A stretch of 45,285 nt of DNA from Nitrospirota bacterium (GTDB taxonomy: Bacteria; Nitrospirota; Thermodesulfovibrionia; UBA6902). Numbering within the stretch: the stretch's first letter is position 1; each line of letters opens with the position of its first letter. The translations under genes and the position numbers were made by a program. The stretch spans positions 1 through 45,285 of the forward strand of contig JACRPZ010000032.1 of the NCBI GenBank assembly GCA_016222905.1, in the 5' to 3' direction. The notes under the pieces were generated by a model that was given only the letters and a program-made list of their open reading frames with translations, had not been told where the DNA came from and did not search any database. Below are positions 34,044-42,521 of the stretch, one piece after another.

Positions 34044-36575
34044 TTACGGCGTTGAGTAGCTGAAGATGTACGGCGATACCATCGGATTTCCTGCGATGTC
34101 TGTAACTGCCGTACTTATAGTCACTGTATATACGGTGCTTGCCAACTGACCAACCGGCGTAAATATCGCATTGCTACCGGTACAAGAGAAGAGAGTCCAA
34201 GTTGGCGGCAGGAAGGGTGCAATGGTTATATTTGTCGTATTAACTGTAGAACAGTCTATAGGCTCACTCCAAGTTATAGATACAGGAGTATCTATGGGCA
34301 CTCCTATAGCAGTATTAGCAGGGAATGTAGCTATCACAGTTGGCGCAATTACATCCGGATTAATTGTAATCTTGAATGTTGCCTGCTTGCCGATATTATC
34401 TACGAGCGTTATCGTGTGAGTCTGCCCTGCGCAGCCGAGCGGTATAGGACCTACAACAAAGGATGTTACAGTGTCTTCAAGTTGTGGTGGTGTTGGCGGG
34501 ACTAAGTCGTCCGGGGCAGGCGCACATAAGCCGGAGGCATCTGTGGTAAATGTCTCATACGGCCCAATTCCGCCATATAGGTAAACTGTCACGGAATCGC
34601 CCTCAAGCACTGAAATAGCGCTCGGCAGGAGAGTGAATGAAGAAACAGGAGGAGTCACGGTCACAGTCGCTGTAGCAAAAGCACCGATTGAATCCTGTAC
34701 AGTTATCAACACGGCATTGCTTACAGCAACCGCGTCAGGGTCTACAACGAAAGTGCTTCCGCCGAGTGGTCCCTGGCTTGCAATTATAGCGTTGTTGTTT
34801 GAGAACATGCTGAAAGGCCCTGTCCCGCCTGTAATCGTAAATGTCACATCATCAGCAGGATTCGCCTCAGGATTCGCAAAGCCTGTCACAGTAACCGCGC
34901 TCGGCGCAACCGCAAGCGGCGTCACGCCGGCTACGTCAAGGACAAGGGTTGCTGTTACGCTTGAGCCGGCGCTGTCATAAATCGTGATTGTCACGGTAGT
35001 ATCAACTGACGGCGCGGCTATTATAGTCGCGGTTAGCGTCGGGCCTGCAAAGGTGGCAGGAACTGTTACCAGTCCCGGACTGCTTGAGAAGGCTGAGTAA
35101 GGCCCTATGCCGCCTGTTACAGTGTAAGTAGCGGTTGTAAACGGAGGCACCTTGGTCTGGGCAGTAGGCGTCACCTTTAGCGGGTCTGAAGGCACATCAA
35201 GTATAAGTGTTGCTATGGCGCTTGCGCCGAGGCTGTCATAAACCGTAATTGTCACGGTCGTATCAACTACCGGCACCCCTGCAACTGTCGCGATAAATTC
35301 AGGGCCTGCAAAGCTTCCGGCGGGAACTGTAACCAGTCCCGGAATTGAGGAGAAGGCTGTGTAAGGACCTGTACCGCCCAGTATGGTGTATGTAGCTGTA
35401 TTACTTACAGCAGGATTTGAAATAGTCTGGGACGCTGGAATTATTTTTATCCCCGTCGCAGAAGTCACTACGACATCCACGGTATCGCTTATTCCGGCTA
35501 CTGAGCCGGTAATTATGCATGTGCCGACAGTTAATGGGGCGGTGAAGTCAACAGTGGCTTTTCCGTCGGTGGTCTGCGCGAATGGTACCACGAACCCGCA
35601 CGATGCTATAAAGTTCACGGTTGTGCCGTCAGGCACTGCGCCTCCTGCTGAGGTTGTTACGTAAGCATCTATTACAGATGTTCCGCCCGGCTCTACCTGC
35701 GCAGGGGTTGCGTTTAAACTGATGCTTCCCACATCAATACCAGAAGGCAGCAGGAACAAGGTAATCATGTCGGATGCGCTCTTGCCGTCCACCAAAGCTG
35801 AAGCAGTTATATTTAAAGTGGAATAGAGGTCCCTTAACGCCTGGGCTACTTTTACCCTGACCTGCGCCTGCCCGTTTGAATCGGTTGTCTTTGTGCTGCC
35901 TTCAGGGAATGAAGCCTCAAGACTGTCAGCGCCGAATGTGACATTAACGAATGACGCCGGGTTTCCATCGCCGTCGAGCACTGTTGCCCGAACAATGACC
36001 TCATCATCATCCGGTGTTTGGAATAAATAAAAATCATCATGATCATCAAATGTTTCATTGAGATCCTCGCCGTCAACCTGGAGATGCAAATCCGGAATCG
36101 GCTCAACCGGTACAGGAATAGAAAAGTCAAAAGTTGAGAAATAGATGGTCTTTTTGTCTCTCACTTGACCGGTGCCGGCATCCACCTCTGCCTGGACCGT
36201 GACAAAGCCGGCATTAGGACTCCAAACCCTGGCCGTTGCATAGCCGAGCGAGTTCGTATTTGCCACTGTTGTGCCGGATTTGCTCACACTGCCTGTCTTG
36301 ACAGCTTTTGAGGCAGTTATTGTGCCGATAGGAGAGATATTTGTGAATGTGACCGCTACTCCCGGGACCGGCCTGCCGTTGCCGTCAAGCACCCTTGCCT
36401 TAAAGAAGGCATCGGAATTTGTCTGCACAATATATTGTAACGGCAGAAGCTGGACATCCGACGGCATCCCCGGATTTACGCCTCCGGGGGCGCTTGAGGA
36501 ACTCGAACCGCTGTTACAGCTTATCAACGAAATGATGCTTACAAAAAATGCTATAAAGATTAATATTCTTCTCAT
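34044..36575 (-). CDS. large secreted lipoprotein with tandem Ig-like domains
   Basis: 843 residues. Signal peptide and lipobox MRRILIFIAFFVSIISLISC. Three Big-1/invasin-like domains occupy about 40-370 (DGNGRPVPGVAVTFTN, DGDGNPASFVNVTFG, PDGTTVNFIA). Four related repeats of about 85-95 residues follow, starting near 373, 464, 550 and 645, each with a GGxGPYxxFSS core and a VTITVYDS-type strand. The C-terminal SbsA-type Ig_5 domain covers about 740-843 (IAPTVIATFPANTAIGV). Scattered Cys pairs suggest disulfides. Such proteins act in adhesion or as extracellular stalks. It forms an operon with the lipoprotein 15 bases upstream and lies downstream of pilMNOPQ. Confidence 0.85.
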   Translation of the reverse strand: MRRILIFIAFFVSIISLISCNSGSSSSSAPGGVNPGMPSDVQLLPLQYIVQTNSDAFFKARVLDGNGRPVPGVAVTFTNISPIGTITASKAVKTGSVSKSGTTVANTNSLGYATARVWSPNAGFVTVQAEVDAGTGQVRDKKTIYFSTFDFSIPVPVEPIPDLHLQVDGEDLNETFDDHDDFYLFQTPDDDEVIVRATVLDGDGNPASFVNVTFGADSLEASFPEGSTKTTDSNGQAQVRVKVAQALRDLYSTLNITASALVDGKSASDMITLFLLPSGIDVGSISLNATPAQVEPGGTSVIDAYVTTSAGGAVPDGTTVNFIASCGFVVPFAQTTDGKATVDFTAPLTVGTCIITGSVAGISDTVDVVVTSATGIKIIPASQTISNPAVSNTATYTILGGTGPYTAFSSIPGLVTVPAGSFAGPEFIATVAGVPVVDTTVTITVYDSLGASAIATLILDVPSDPLKVTPTAQTKVPPFTTATYTVTGGIGPYSAFSSSPGLVTVPATFAGPTLTATIIAAPSVDTTVTITIYDSAGSSVTATLVLDVAGVTPLAVAPSAVTVTGFANPEANPADDVTFTITGGTGPFSMFSNNNAIIASQGPLGGSTFVVDPDAVAVSNAVLITVQDSIGAFATATVTVTPPVSSFTLLPSAISVLEGDSVTVYLYGGIGPYETFTTDASGLCAPAPDDLVPPTPPQLEDTVTSFVVGPIPLGCAGQTHTITLVDNIGKQATFKITINPDVIAPTVIATFPANTAIGVPIDTPVSITWSEPIDCSTVNTTNITIAPFLPPTWTLFSCTGSNAIFTPVGQLASTVYTVTISTAVTDIAGNPMVSPYIFSYSTP

Positions 36576-36590
36576 TTAGTCTCCCTCCTG

Positions 36591-37187
36591 CTAACAGTAG
36601 TTCCAATCAGCAAGCAAAATATCATATTCAACCTGGAAAGTTCCAGAGTTACCGTATTGATTCATGAATGTGCAATCATACCTGACTGTATAAGGTGTTG
36701 GATATGTGCTCGGAAAGTTGATCGCATTTGCGTCATCCCACCATTTAATTTTCCTGTCTACGTCCATCATAACGAAATTGCACTCATTACCATCACCCTC
36801 TGTCAAAGTGCAGTTCGGATAAATGGTCAAACTCTCTATAATAGGCGAATCAGGGCTTTCGTTCCCTTTAAGATAAGTAATATCGCATTGCTCAATGCTT
36901 GCGGGAAAAGGGTCAAATCCGACAGCATGCGCATTTATAGTAAGTTGCGCGTTGGCTATAAAAAGGCCATCTTCAATTTCCGTAAAATCAGGAGGACACA
37001 AATGAAGGGCCGCGTCAATTTCGTTATCCCCGCCTGCAGGCTCTTCTCCGATAATACTTACGGATTTAATAAGGATGCCTGTATCCCCGCTGTCCGCGGC
37101 CGGAGAGCCTAATTGCTCGCCGCATCCGGACAATATCAGCAAAAGAGTCATTAAAACGATTCCTGCCATGCTATTTTTTTTTCTCAT
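36591..37187 (-). CDS. Cys-rich lipoprotein of unknown family
   Basis: 198 residues. Signal with lipobox LLLILSGC (Cys22). The mature part has six further cysteines, enough for three disulfides, in contexts HLCPPDF, EQCDITY, YPNCTL, NECNF, RYDCTF and the C-terminal NYC. The predicted structure is beta-rich. It is followed after 15 bases by the Ig-like lipoprotein, so the two are probably co-secreted partners. I recognise no family. Confidence 0.7.
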   Translation of the reverse strand: MRKKNSMAGIVLMTLLLILSGCGEQLGSPAADSGDTGILIKSVSIIGEEPAGGDNEIDAALHLCPPDFTEIEDGLFIANAQLTINAHAVGFDPFPASIEQCDITYLKGNESPDSPIIESLTIYPNCTLTEGDGNECNFVMMDVDRKIKWWDDANAINFPSTYPTPYTVRYDCTFMNQYGNSGTFQVEYDILLADWNYC

Positions 37188-37290
37188 TGTTCCTCCAGCC
37201 TCCGTAAACCTATATTTCCTAATTTATATAAAAATTTTGCTCTTTAACATCTTTCACAGATTGTTGAAAAACTATTCTTCACTCTTTTGC

Positions 37291-37354
37291 CGTCATTCCC
37301 GTGTAAACAGGAATCCAGTTTATTTTCTGGATACCCACTTTAGCGGGTATGACA
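37291..37354. repeat. palindromic intergenic repeat
   Basis: CGTCATTCCCG at the left and CGGGTATGACA at the right are inverted, with GGAATCCAG / CTGGATACC inside. This is a common intergenic repeat type in environmental Gram-negatives (established from memory). It lies between pilQ and the lipoprotein pair and may end pilQ transcription or protect the mRNA. Confidence 0.65.
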
Positions 37355-37393
37355 ATTTCACCTGTTGAAACAGGCTTTTCAATAGCCCCAATA

Positions 37394-39466
37394 TTATCTG
37401 ACAATGCTCGGGGTTATGAATATCAAGAGTTCCTCAGTCTTCTGTTCTTTCTTCTGTTTCTTAAAGAGCCACCCAAGAACCGGAATATTTCCAAGCCCCG
37501 GGAATTTTCCTTCACTCTCGGAAATGGTTGTTTTAAAGATGCCGCCTATGACAAGGGTATCTCCATCCATTATCAGGACTTTTGTTTCTGCCTGTTTAGT
37601 ACTGATCGCCGGTTGACCATTTACGGCTTTTCCGAAATCAGCTTCGTCCTTCTTTATGGCTACTTCCATGACTATCGTCCCGTCAGGAGTAACATGCGGT
37701 GTGACCTTAAGTTCAAGGTTAGCATCTACGAATTTTGTTTCAGTGCCATTTTGACTAACGCTTGAATAAGGAATGCTCGAACCCTGTTTTATAGTTGCCG
37801 ATTCATTATCTAAAGTTATAATTCTCGGATTTGAGACTAATTTGCCGTTTCCGGTATCTTCCATGGCTGAAAGCTGCAAGTCCAGTGCGCGCAGGGCGCC
37901 GGCTCCTAAATATCCAAATCCTATTGCACCGCCGGTGCCTGCTCCGGCAGCAGCAGGGAGGTTTATGAGCAGGGGATTGCCGGAGGCAAAACTTGTGCTT
38001 CCGGTGCCGGTCCCCGTTATGCCGCCGACTGCCGTATCAACACTTGGCCTTATGTCCGCTCCCCATTGAATGCCGAACTCTTTTGTAAAACCTTTTGATA
38101 CCTCAACAATCCTCGCATCTATATTAACCTGCGGCGTCCGCTTATCAATGGTATCAATAATATCCCTAAATTTGGCATGGTTCTGCTCCACATCTTTGAT
38201 AATCAAAGTGCTGGTTCTGGAATCAATGTTGATGGAGCCTTTAGGACTGGTCTTAATCATCTCCTTCACTTTTGCAACATCGGCAAAATTAATCTTGTAA
38301 GTTTTTGAAACAAGCTCGCCGGCACTCTCCTCAGTCTCACGGAGTTTTCTTGTATCTTCATCTTCTTTAATAAAACTGTCTCTCTTTGCTATTCGAATGA
38401 TATTGCCGTTCACTCTCTTTTCAAGATCGTAGTTATTAAGTATCATTTCAAGCGCCTGGTCCCATGGAACATCAATGAGCCTCATTGAAAATTTGCCTGA
38501 AACCTGAGGACTTACTACGACATTGCAACCGCTAACATCGGCGATAAGCCTGAATATATGGATAAGATCAGCGTCCTGCATATCAAGGTTTATCTTTTCG
38601 CCTGAATATTGGCCTGATTCTGAATCACACAAAGCCTTAGCCTCTTGAGTTCCCTGCTTTTCAGTAACAACGGGGGCGGGCATAACCGGCGTTACGGCAG
38701 CACGTGGTGTTTCAGCGCCCGGCATATTGAAGGAAATTACAATCTGATTGCCGGAAGGCGATATATCATAGACTGCCGGTCCGGTAAGGTCAAAGACAAG
38801 TCTTGTTTTATCAGCATGTTTCCCTATCCTTATGCCTTGTACCGGCGGTTCAGAGACCCTGGGCGCATCAATAGCGGTTGTTACATCAGGGATATCAACC
38901 ACAAGTTTATTATTGTCGGCATTCATCACCTTCGCCACCATCTCTGAATTGCCGCTAATCGTTACGAGCAGTTTATCCCCGGATTTACTAAGAGCTATGC
39001 TTTGTATCTCCTTGCCTGAAGCCTGTGCATTGGCAGCGGAGGTATTTTCCCCTTCCGCTTCAGCGAGCTTGGCAGGAGTATTAAACGCAAGAATCAGCGA
39101 GCCTCCTTTCTGCATCGGCTTGACATCTACAGGATCGGTAAGAGATATCTCAAGCTTTACTGCGTCCGGCACGCCCTGAATTAACGAAGGCATTACCTCC
39201 ATAACACCCGCCCTGTCAAAGACCTTCTTTTTTATCCCCTTCAAAGCCGTGTTCTGCATCTCCAATACAATCCTGTAAGGATCGGATGTATACATGGTAT
39301 ATGTAAGGGGGGTCGTGCTCATTATCTCTATCTCTGTGGTCCCGTCAACCTCTCTGACATCTATCCCGGTTATTTCTGAGTTTATCTTTGCCTGAACATT
39401 GGATAACTGAAGAGTCAATACAGCTAAAACAATTAAAAATAACAAGTGGCTTTTTCTTAATATCAT
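37394..39466 (-). CDS. pilQ: type IV pilus secretin PilQ
   Basis: 690 residues, outer-membrane channel for the pilus. Signal peptide (1-26, ending NVQA). Two AMIN domains (about 30-130 and 150-250) for peptidoglycan contact, an STN/N0 domain (285-345), NolW/N1 (about 365-435) and the secretin core (500-690) with VNIDARIVEVS, GNGKLVSNPRIITLDNESATIKQG and the C-terminal VPVLGWLFKKQ. Last of pilMNOPQ; it starts four bases after pilP stops. Confidence 0.96.
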   Translation of the reverse strand: MILRKSHLLFLIVLAVLTLQLSNVQAKINSEITGIDVREVDGTTEIEIMSTTPLTYTMYTSDPYRIVLEMQNTALKGIKKKVFDRAGVMEVMPSLIQGVPDAVKLEISLTDPVDVKPMQKGGSLILAFNTPAKLAEAEGENTSAANAQASGKEIQSIALSKSGDKLLVTISGNSEMVAKVMNADNNKLVVDIPDVTTAIDAPRVSEPPVQGIRIGKHADKTRLVFDLTGPAVYDISPSGNQIVISFNMPGAETPRAAVTPVMPAPVVTEKQGTQEAKALCDSESGQYSGEKINLDMQDADLIHIFRLIADVSGCNVVVSPQVSGKFSMRLIDVPWDQALEMILNNYDLEKRVNGNIIRIAKRDSFIKEDEDTRKLRETEESAGELVSKTYKINFADVAKVKEMIKTSPKGSINIDSRTSTLIIKDVEQNHAKFRDIIDTIDKRTPQVNIDARIVEVSKGFTKEFGIQWGADIRPSVDTAVGGITGTGTGSTSFASGNPLLINLPAAAGAGTGGAIGFGYLGAGALRALDLQLSAMEDTGNGKLVSNPRIITLDNESATIKQGSSIPYSSVSQNGTETKFVDANLELKVTPHVTPDGTIVMEVAIKKDEADFGKAVNGQPAISTKQAETKVLIMDGDTLVIGGIFKTTISESEGKFPGLGNIPVLGWLFKKQKKEQKTEELLIFITPSIVR

Positions 39467-39470
39467 TATA

Positions 39471-40028
39471 TTACCTCCCCTTATGGAGCTCTAAAATTAA
39501 CTGTCTGGATTCAATCTTCCCGAGATAATTTTCGATGTGCTCTATTATAATTACTTCATTTTCAGTTATCTTTTCAACCTTCCCGTTATTGAAACCGAGA
39601 ACAGTTCCTTCATAGACTGTAAACGACCTGTTGCCGGGCGCAACAAGAAGCGCGTAACGCCGGGTTCCTTTTTTTGCGATCGCCAATACCTTAAAATCAC
39701 CTGCATCGTAGCTGACAAGGGTACCCAGCACTTTCTTATCGTCCTTTTTTTCTACTTTCTTTACTTCAATAAGCGGCATAAATGGATCGCGTCTGTCTTT
39801 ACGGTCATAAACATATCCTTTATCATTTTTCGGGGGCTCCTGAACCGCCGCTTCAGCCTGGAGGTCTGGGTTTGCAGGCTCTGCCGGTTTTGCAGCAGTT
39901 GCAGGCGGCGCAGAACTCTTTTTACAGCCTGACAACGCAGGGAAGATCAATACTGCTACGGCAAATAAAACCATAATCAGTATCTCCGGCCTTTTCATTA
40001 TGCCTCTTCTTGATATCTTTCCGTTCAC
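39471..40028 (-). CDS. pilP: type IV pilus lipoprotein PilP
   Basis: 185 residues. Lipobox PALSGC, then a Pro/Ala-rich linker and the HR-domain beta fold (DRRDPFMPLI, YAGD-like LVSYDAGDFKVLAIA, ALLVAPGNRSFTVYEGT, GKVEKITENEVIIIE). It binds PilN/PilO and the secretin. Start: GTG at 40028 overlaps the pilO stop and has GAGGAG. An ATG at 39998 with AAGAGG gives a cleaner signal peptide and is equally possible. Confidence 0.93.
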   Translation of the reverse strand: MNGKISRRGIMKRPEILIMVLFAVAVLIFPALSGCKKSSAPPATAAKPAEPANPDLQAEAAVQEPPKNDKGYVYDRKDRRDPFMPLIEVKKVEKKDDKKVLGTLVSYDAGDFKVLAIAKKGTRRYALLVAPGNRSFTVYEGTVLGFNNGKVEKITENEVIIIEHIENYLGKIESRQLILELHKGR

Positions 40029-40618
40029 TTGGTCTCCTCACCGGAGTTCGACGCAACAAATGTAACAGCAGTAAAAGTAGCTGAGTTTAAACCCTTGCTG
40101 TCACTTTCGCCCCTGCCTCTTACGCTTATCTTTAGTCCCGATATATTAACAATACGCGCCAGTCTGCTTATATGGCTGTAGAAATCTCCAAGGTCATGAT
40201 ATCCGGTTATAACTTCAACCTCCACCGGGATCTCAGCATAAAGCCCGCTCGGAGCTGCCCGCCTTGCCCCGGGTTTCCATAAAAGAATTTCAAGGCCTGA
40301 TTTAAGTCCCAGATCTGAAACCTGTTTTAAAAGTTCAGTTACCTCCTGCTCCGCGGGCAGATGTTCCTGCAGCGCCGCAAGTTTTGCTTTGAGCAGGGCA
40401 TTTTCAGCTATAAGCTGATCCAGCTTTCTTATCTTAACCTCACCGCTTGATATCTCCTTATCAAGAGCTGCAACTGCTCCCTGCAAAGAAAGAATCTCTT
40501 TGCTTTTCGGCTGATAAACAAGCGTTACGAACAATGCAATAAAAATCACAACGGGTATCAACGATATGATAACCCTTATATAAGGCGGAATCTTTTTCAG
40601 GTCTATGTTTATTGCCAT
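40025..40618 (-). CDS. pilO: type IV pilus alignment protein PilO
   Basis: 197 residues. Short cytoplasmic N-terminus, one membrane helix (about 15-35), a coiled coil (40-90) and a ferredoxin-like periplasmic domain with IPVEVEVITGYHDLGDFYSHISRL, the standard PilO signature. It pairs with PilN. It ends inside the pilP start codon (GTGA). Confidence 0.94.
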   Translation of the reverse strand: MAINIDLKKIPPYIRVIISLIPVVIFIALFVTLVYQPKSKEILSLQGAVAALDKEISSGEVKIRKLDQLIAENALLKAKLAALQEHLPAEQEVTELLKQVSDLGLKSGLEILLWKPGARRAAPSGLYAEIPVEVEVITGYHDLGDFYSHISRLARIVNISGLKISVRGRGESDSKGLNSATFTAVTFVASNSGEETK

Positions 40619-40619
40619 G

Positions 40620-41159
40620 TTATATTTTTAACTTAAACGACAGGCTGAAGTTATAAACTGAAGATTGCTCAATCTTTGTCTGTCGTGATTCAATCAATTG
40701 AACATCTGTCATATATTTTGATCCCTTAAGGTTCTGAACATAATTAACAAGATCAGGGTTTGTAAATGCAACCCCGGTAATATTAATGGTGCCGCCACTG
40801 TCAGTTAACGCGGTCAGCCATACCCCTTTTGGAAGCATGTTGCTGACTTCATCAAGCAGGATGAGAGGCGCGGCCTGCCTTGCTTTTAATTCCTCAATAA
40901 CTTTATTCTTCTCCCTGAATGCCTCGTTATCCTTTTCATAGTTCTCAACTTCTTTAATTTTCTCTTTTATCTCTGCCAGCCTCTGTTCCTTGGCTGTTCT
41001 TTCAGCCTTTTTAGTAGTTATCTGGTTGTTCAGATAAAAATAATAGACAACCATCAAAACAACTGCTACGATGGTAACGAAAATGCCGGGAATAAAATGG
41101 ATCGGGAATTCAGAAGCCTTCTTTTTACGCTTTGCAGGCAGAAGATTAATCCTTATCAT
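40620..41159 (-). CDS. pilN: type IV pilus alignment protein PilN
   Basis: 179 residues. The N-terminal INLLPAKRKKK motif docks into PilM. Then a membrane helix (about 24-45), a coiled coil (50-92) and a periplasmic fold with LPKGVWLTALTDSGGTINITGVAF. It overlaps pilM by four bases and adjoins pilO. Confidence 0.95.
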   Translation of the reverse strand: MIRINLLPAKRKKKASEFPIHFIPGIFVTIVAVVLMVVYYFYLNNQITTKKAERTAKEQRLAEIKEKIKEVENYEKDNEAFREKNKVIEELKARQAAPLILLDEVSNMLPKGVWLTALTDSGGTINITGVAFTNPDLVNYVQNLKGSKYMTDVQLIESRQTKIEQSSVYNFSLSFKLKI

Positions 41160-42208
41160 CTGTCTCCGATCCTCCTTAACGCCAGGCCTACAGCAACAGA
41201 CATAATAGGCTCAACCTTTTTCAGATACCCCTTATCGAATGAATCCGGTATCTTTATATTCCTGAATGGCTCAATAAATCTGGCGCTTATTCCGACCCTT
41301 TCTGAAAGCAGCGGGGCAAAATCCTTTACCAGCGCTCCGCCTCCGCTGAAGATTACCTCTTTAATGTCTTCATTCCCGGTTGTGCTTTTGAAGTAATCAA
41401 AGGATCGTGATATCTCAGCGATAATCTCCTCAGATGCAGAGATGAGGACAGACGCAACTTCTTCCTGCGGGATCCCTTCAACCGCCTCGCCGCGTTTAAG
41501 CTTTTCAGCATTATCATAAGAAATTGTGAACTCTTTCTGAAGCGCTTCTGTCAAAAGGTTGCCGCCGACGGAACTGTCCCTTGTGAAAACAGAGACCCCG
41601 CCCTTCAGGATATTCATGTTAATCATGCTGGCCCCGACATTGACAAGCGCGAGATTCTCACCCGGCAAAATTTCATAATTAGTCTCATACGCATTTTCCA
41701 GGGCAAAAGTATCAACATCAGCAATAAGGGGATTGAGCCCGGCATCTTTCACAACAGAAACATATTCGTTTATCTTGTCCTTCTTAACAGCCACGACAAG
41801 AACATCCATCTGATTGCCTTCTTCCTGCATGCCGAGTATCTGGAAATCAAGATTTACATCTTCAATATCAAAAGGTATGTATTGCTCCGACTCAAATTTT
41901 ATTGACTCATGCAATTCATCTTCGGACATTTGCGGGAGGGTTATCCTTTTTATTATTACAGATGAATGTCCGGATACACCTATTGTGGCATCTTTTGCCT
42001 TGATGCCGTTACTGGAGATAAGCTCCTTGATTGATTCAACGACACGAAGAGAATCAAGAATTGAACCATCAACGATTAATTCAGGCTGGAGCGTTATGAT
42101 ACCAAAACTCTCAAGCTGGTATCCGTCGCTGACTTCATTTAACTGAACGGCCTTGATATATCTGGAGCCTATATCCAGGCCAACCATTCCTCTTCTTTTA
42201 AATATCAT
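41156..42208 (-). CDS. pilM: type IV pilus actin-like ATPase PilM
   Basis: 350 residues from the ATG at 42208 (MIFKRRGMVGLDIGSRYIKAV). The frame remains open to a TTG at 42244, but that codon is the first half of a TTGACA box and the added residues are unlike PilM. Phosphate loops VGLDIGS and ALVNVGAS, adenosine segment FSGGGALVKDFAPLLSERV, and LPQMSEDELHESIKFESEQYIPF typical of PilM. A cytoplasmic ring component that binds PilN; first gene of pilMNOPQ. No Shine-Dalgarno is visible. Confidence 0.95.
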   Translation of the reverse strand: MIFKRRGMVGLDIGSRYIKAVQLNEVSDGYQLESFGIITLQPELIVDGSILDSLRVVESIKELISSNGIKAKDATIGVSGHSSVIIKRITLPQMSEDELHESIKFESEQYIPFDIEDVNLDFQILGMQEEGNQMDVLVVAVKKDKINEYVSVVKDAGLNPLIADVDTFALENAYETNYEILPGENLALVNVGASMINMNILKGGVSVFTRDSSVGGNLLTEALQKEFTISYDNAEKLKRGEAVEGIPQEEVASVLISASEEIIAEISRSFDYFKSTTGNEDIKEVIFSGGGALVKDFAPLLSERVGISARFIEPFRNIKIPDSFDKGYLKKVEPIMSVAVGLALRRIGDR

Positions 42209-42215
42209 ATGATTA

Positions 42216-42244
42216 ATGAAATCAAAAAAAACAAATATTGTCAA
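42216..42244 (-). promoter_or_regulatory. candidate promoter of pilMNOPQ
   Basis: On the minus strand TTGACA (42244-42239), 17-base spacer, TTTCAT (42221-42216). Seven bases separate the -10 from the pilM ATG. The -10 is a weak match. Confidence 0.45.
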
Positions 42245-42310
42245 GAAAAATATTAATGCCTGCGATATCTTACCCTATTGCTAATGATTAGGTAAAGCAA
42301 AAAAGAAAGA

Positions 42311-42326
42311 TGTGATTCAAATCACG
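42311..42326. promoter_or_regulatory. CRP/FNR-family-like dyad upstream of pilMNOPQ
   Basis: TGTGATTCAAATCACG: perfect six-base arms GTGATT / AATCAC around two bases. It fits the TGTGA-N6-TCACA consensus except for the last base. It lies about 100 bases upstream of pilM in a 313-base region with no gene. Confidence 0.55.
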
Positions 42327-42395
42327 CCTATCTTTAATATCTGTCATTTTTTAATTTCAAGAGCTCTGCTGTCCAGTCAAATTTATAAATGTATT

Positions 42396-42421
42396 ATATC
42401 TTAATCTTATATCATAATCTT
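42396..42421. repeat. tandem 13-bp repeat in the bioA-pilM gap
   Basis: ATATCTTAATCTT immediately followed by ATATCATAATCTT (12 of 13 identical). AT-rich, non-coding, about 190 bases upstream of pilM. Confidence 0.6.
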
Positions 42422-42521
42422 AATTCATAAAGCAAAAATCTCCGGGTTGTTTGAATTACCGGCAAACATATATTCATAGAATACGCTAAGAACTCCGGAT
42501 AAAATCTCTCTGTGAAATTTT

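Noticed and set aside
34600-35460. CRISPR-like array.
   Set aside because: The repeats are protein-domain repeats within one intact reading frame. There are no constant short repeats with unique spacers anywhere in the window.
42208-42244. TTG at 42244 as the pilM start.
   Set aside because: It is part of a TTGACA box and adds residues unlike the PilM N-terminus; ATG 42208 gives the standard VGLDIGS position.
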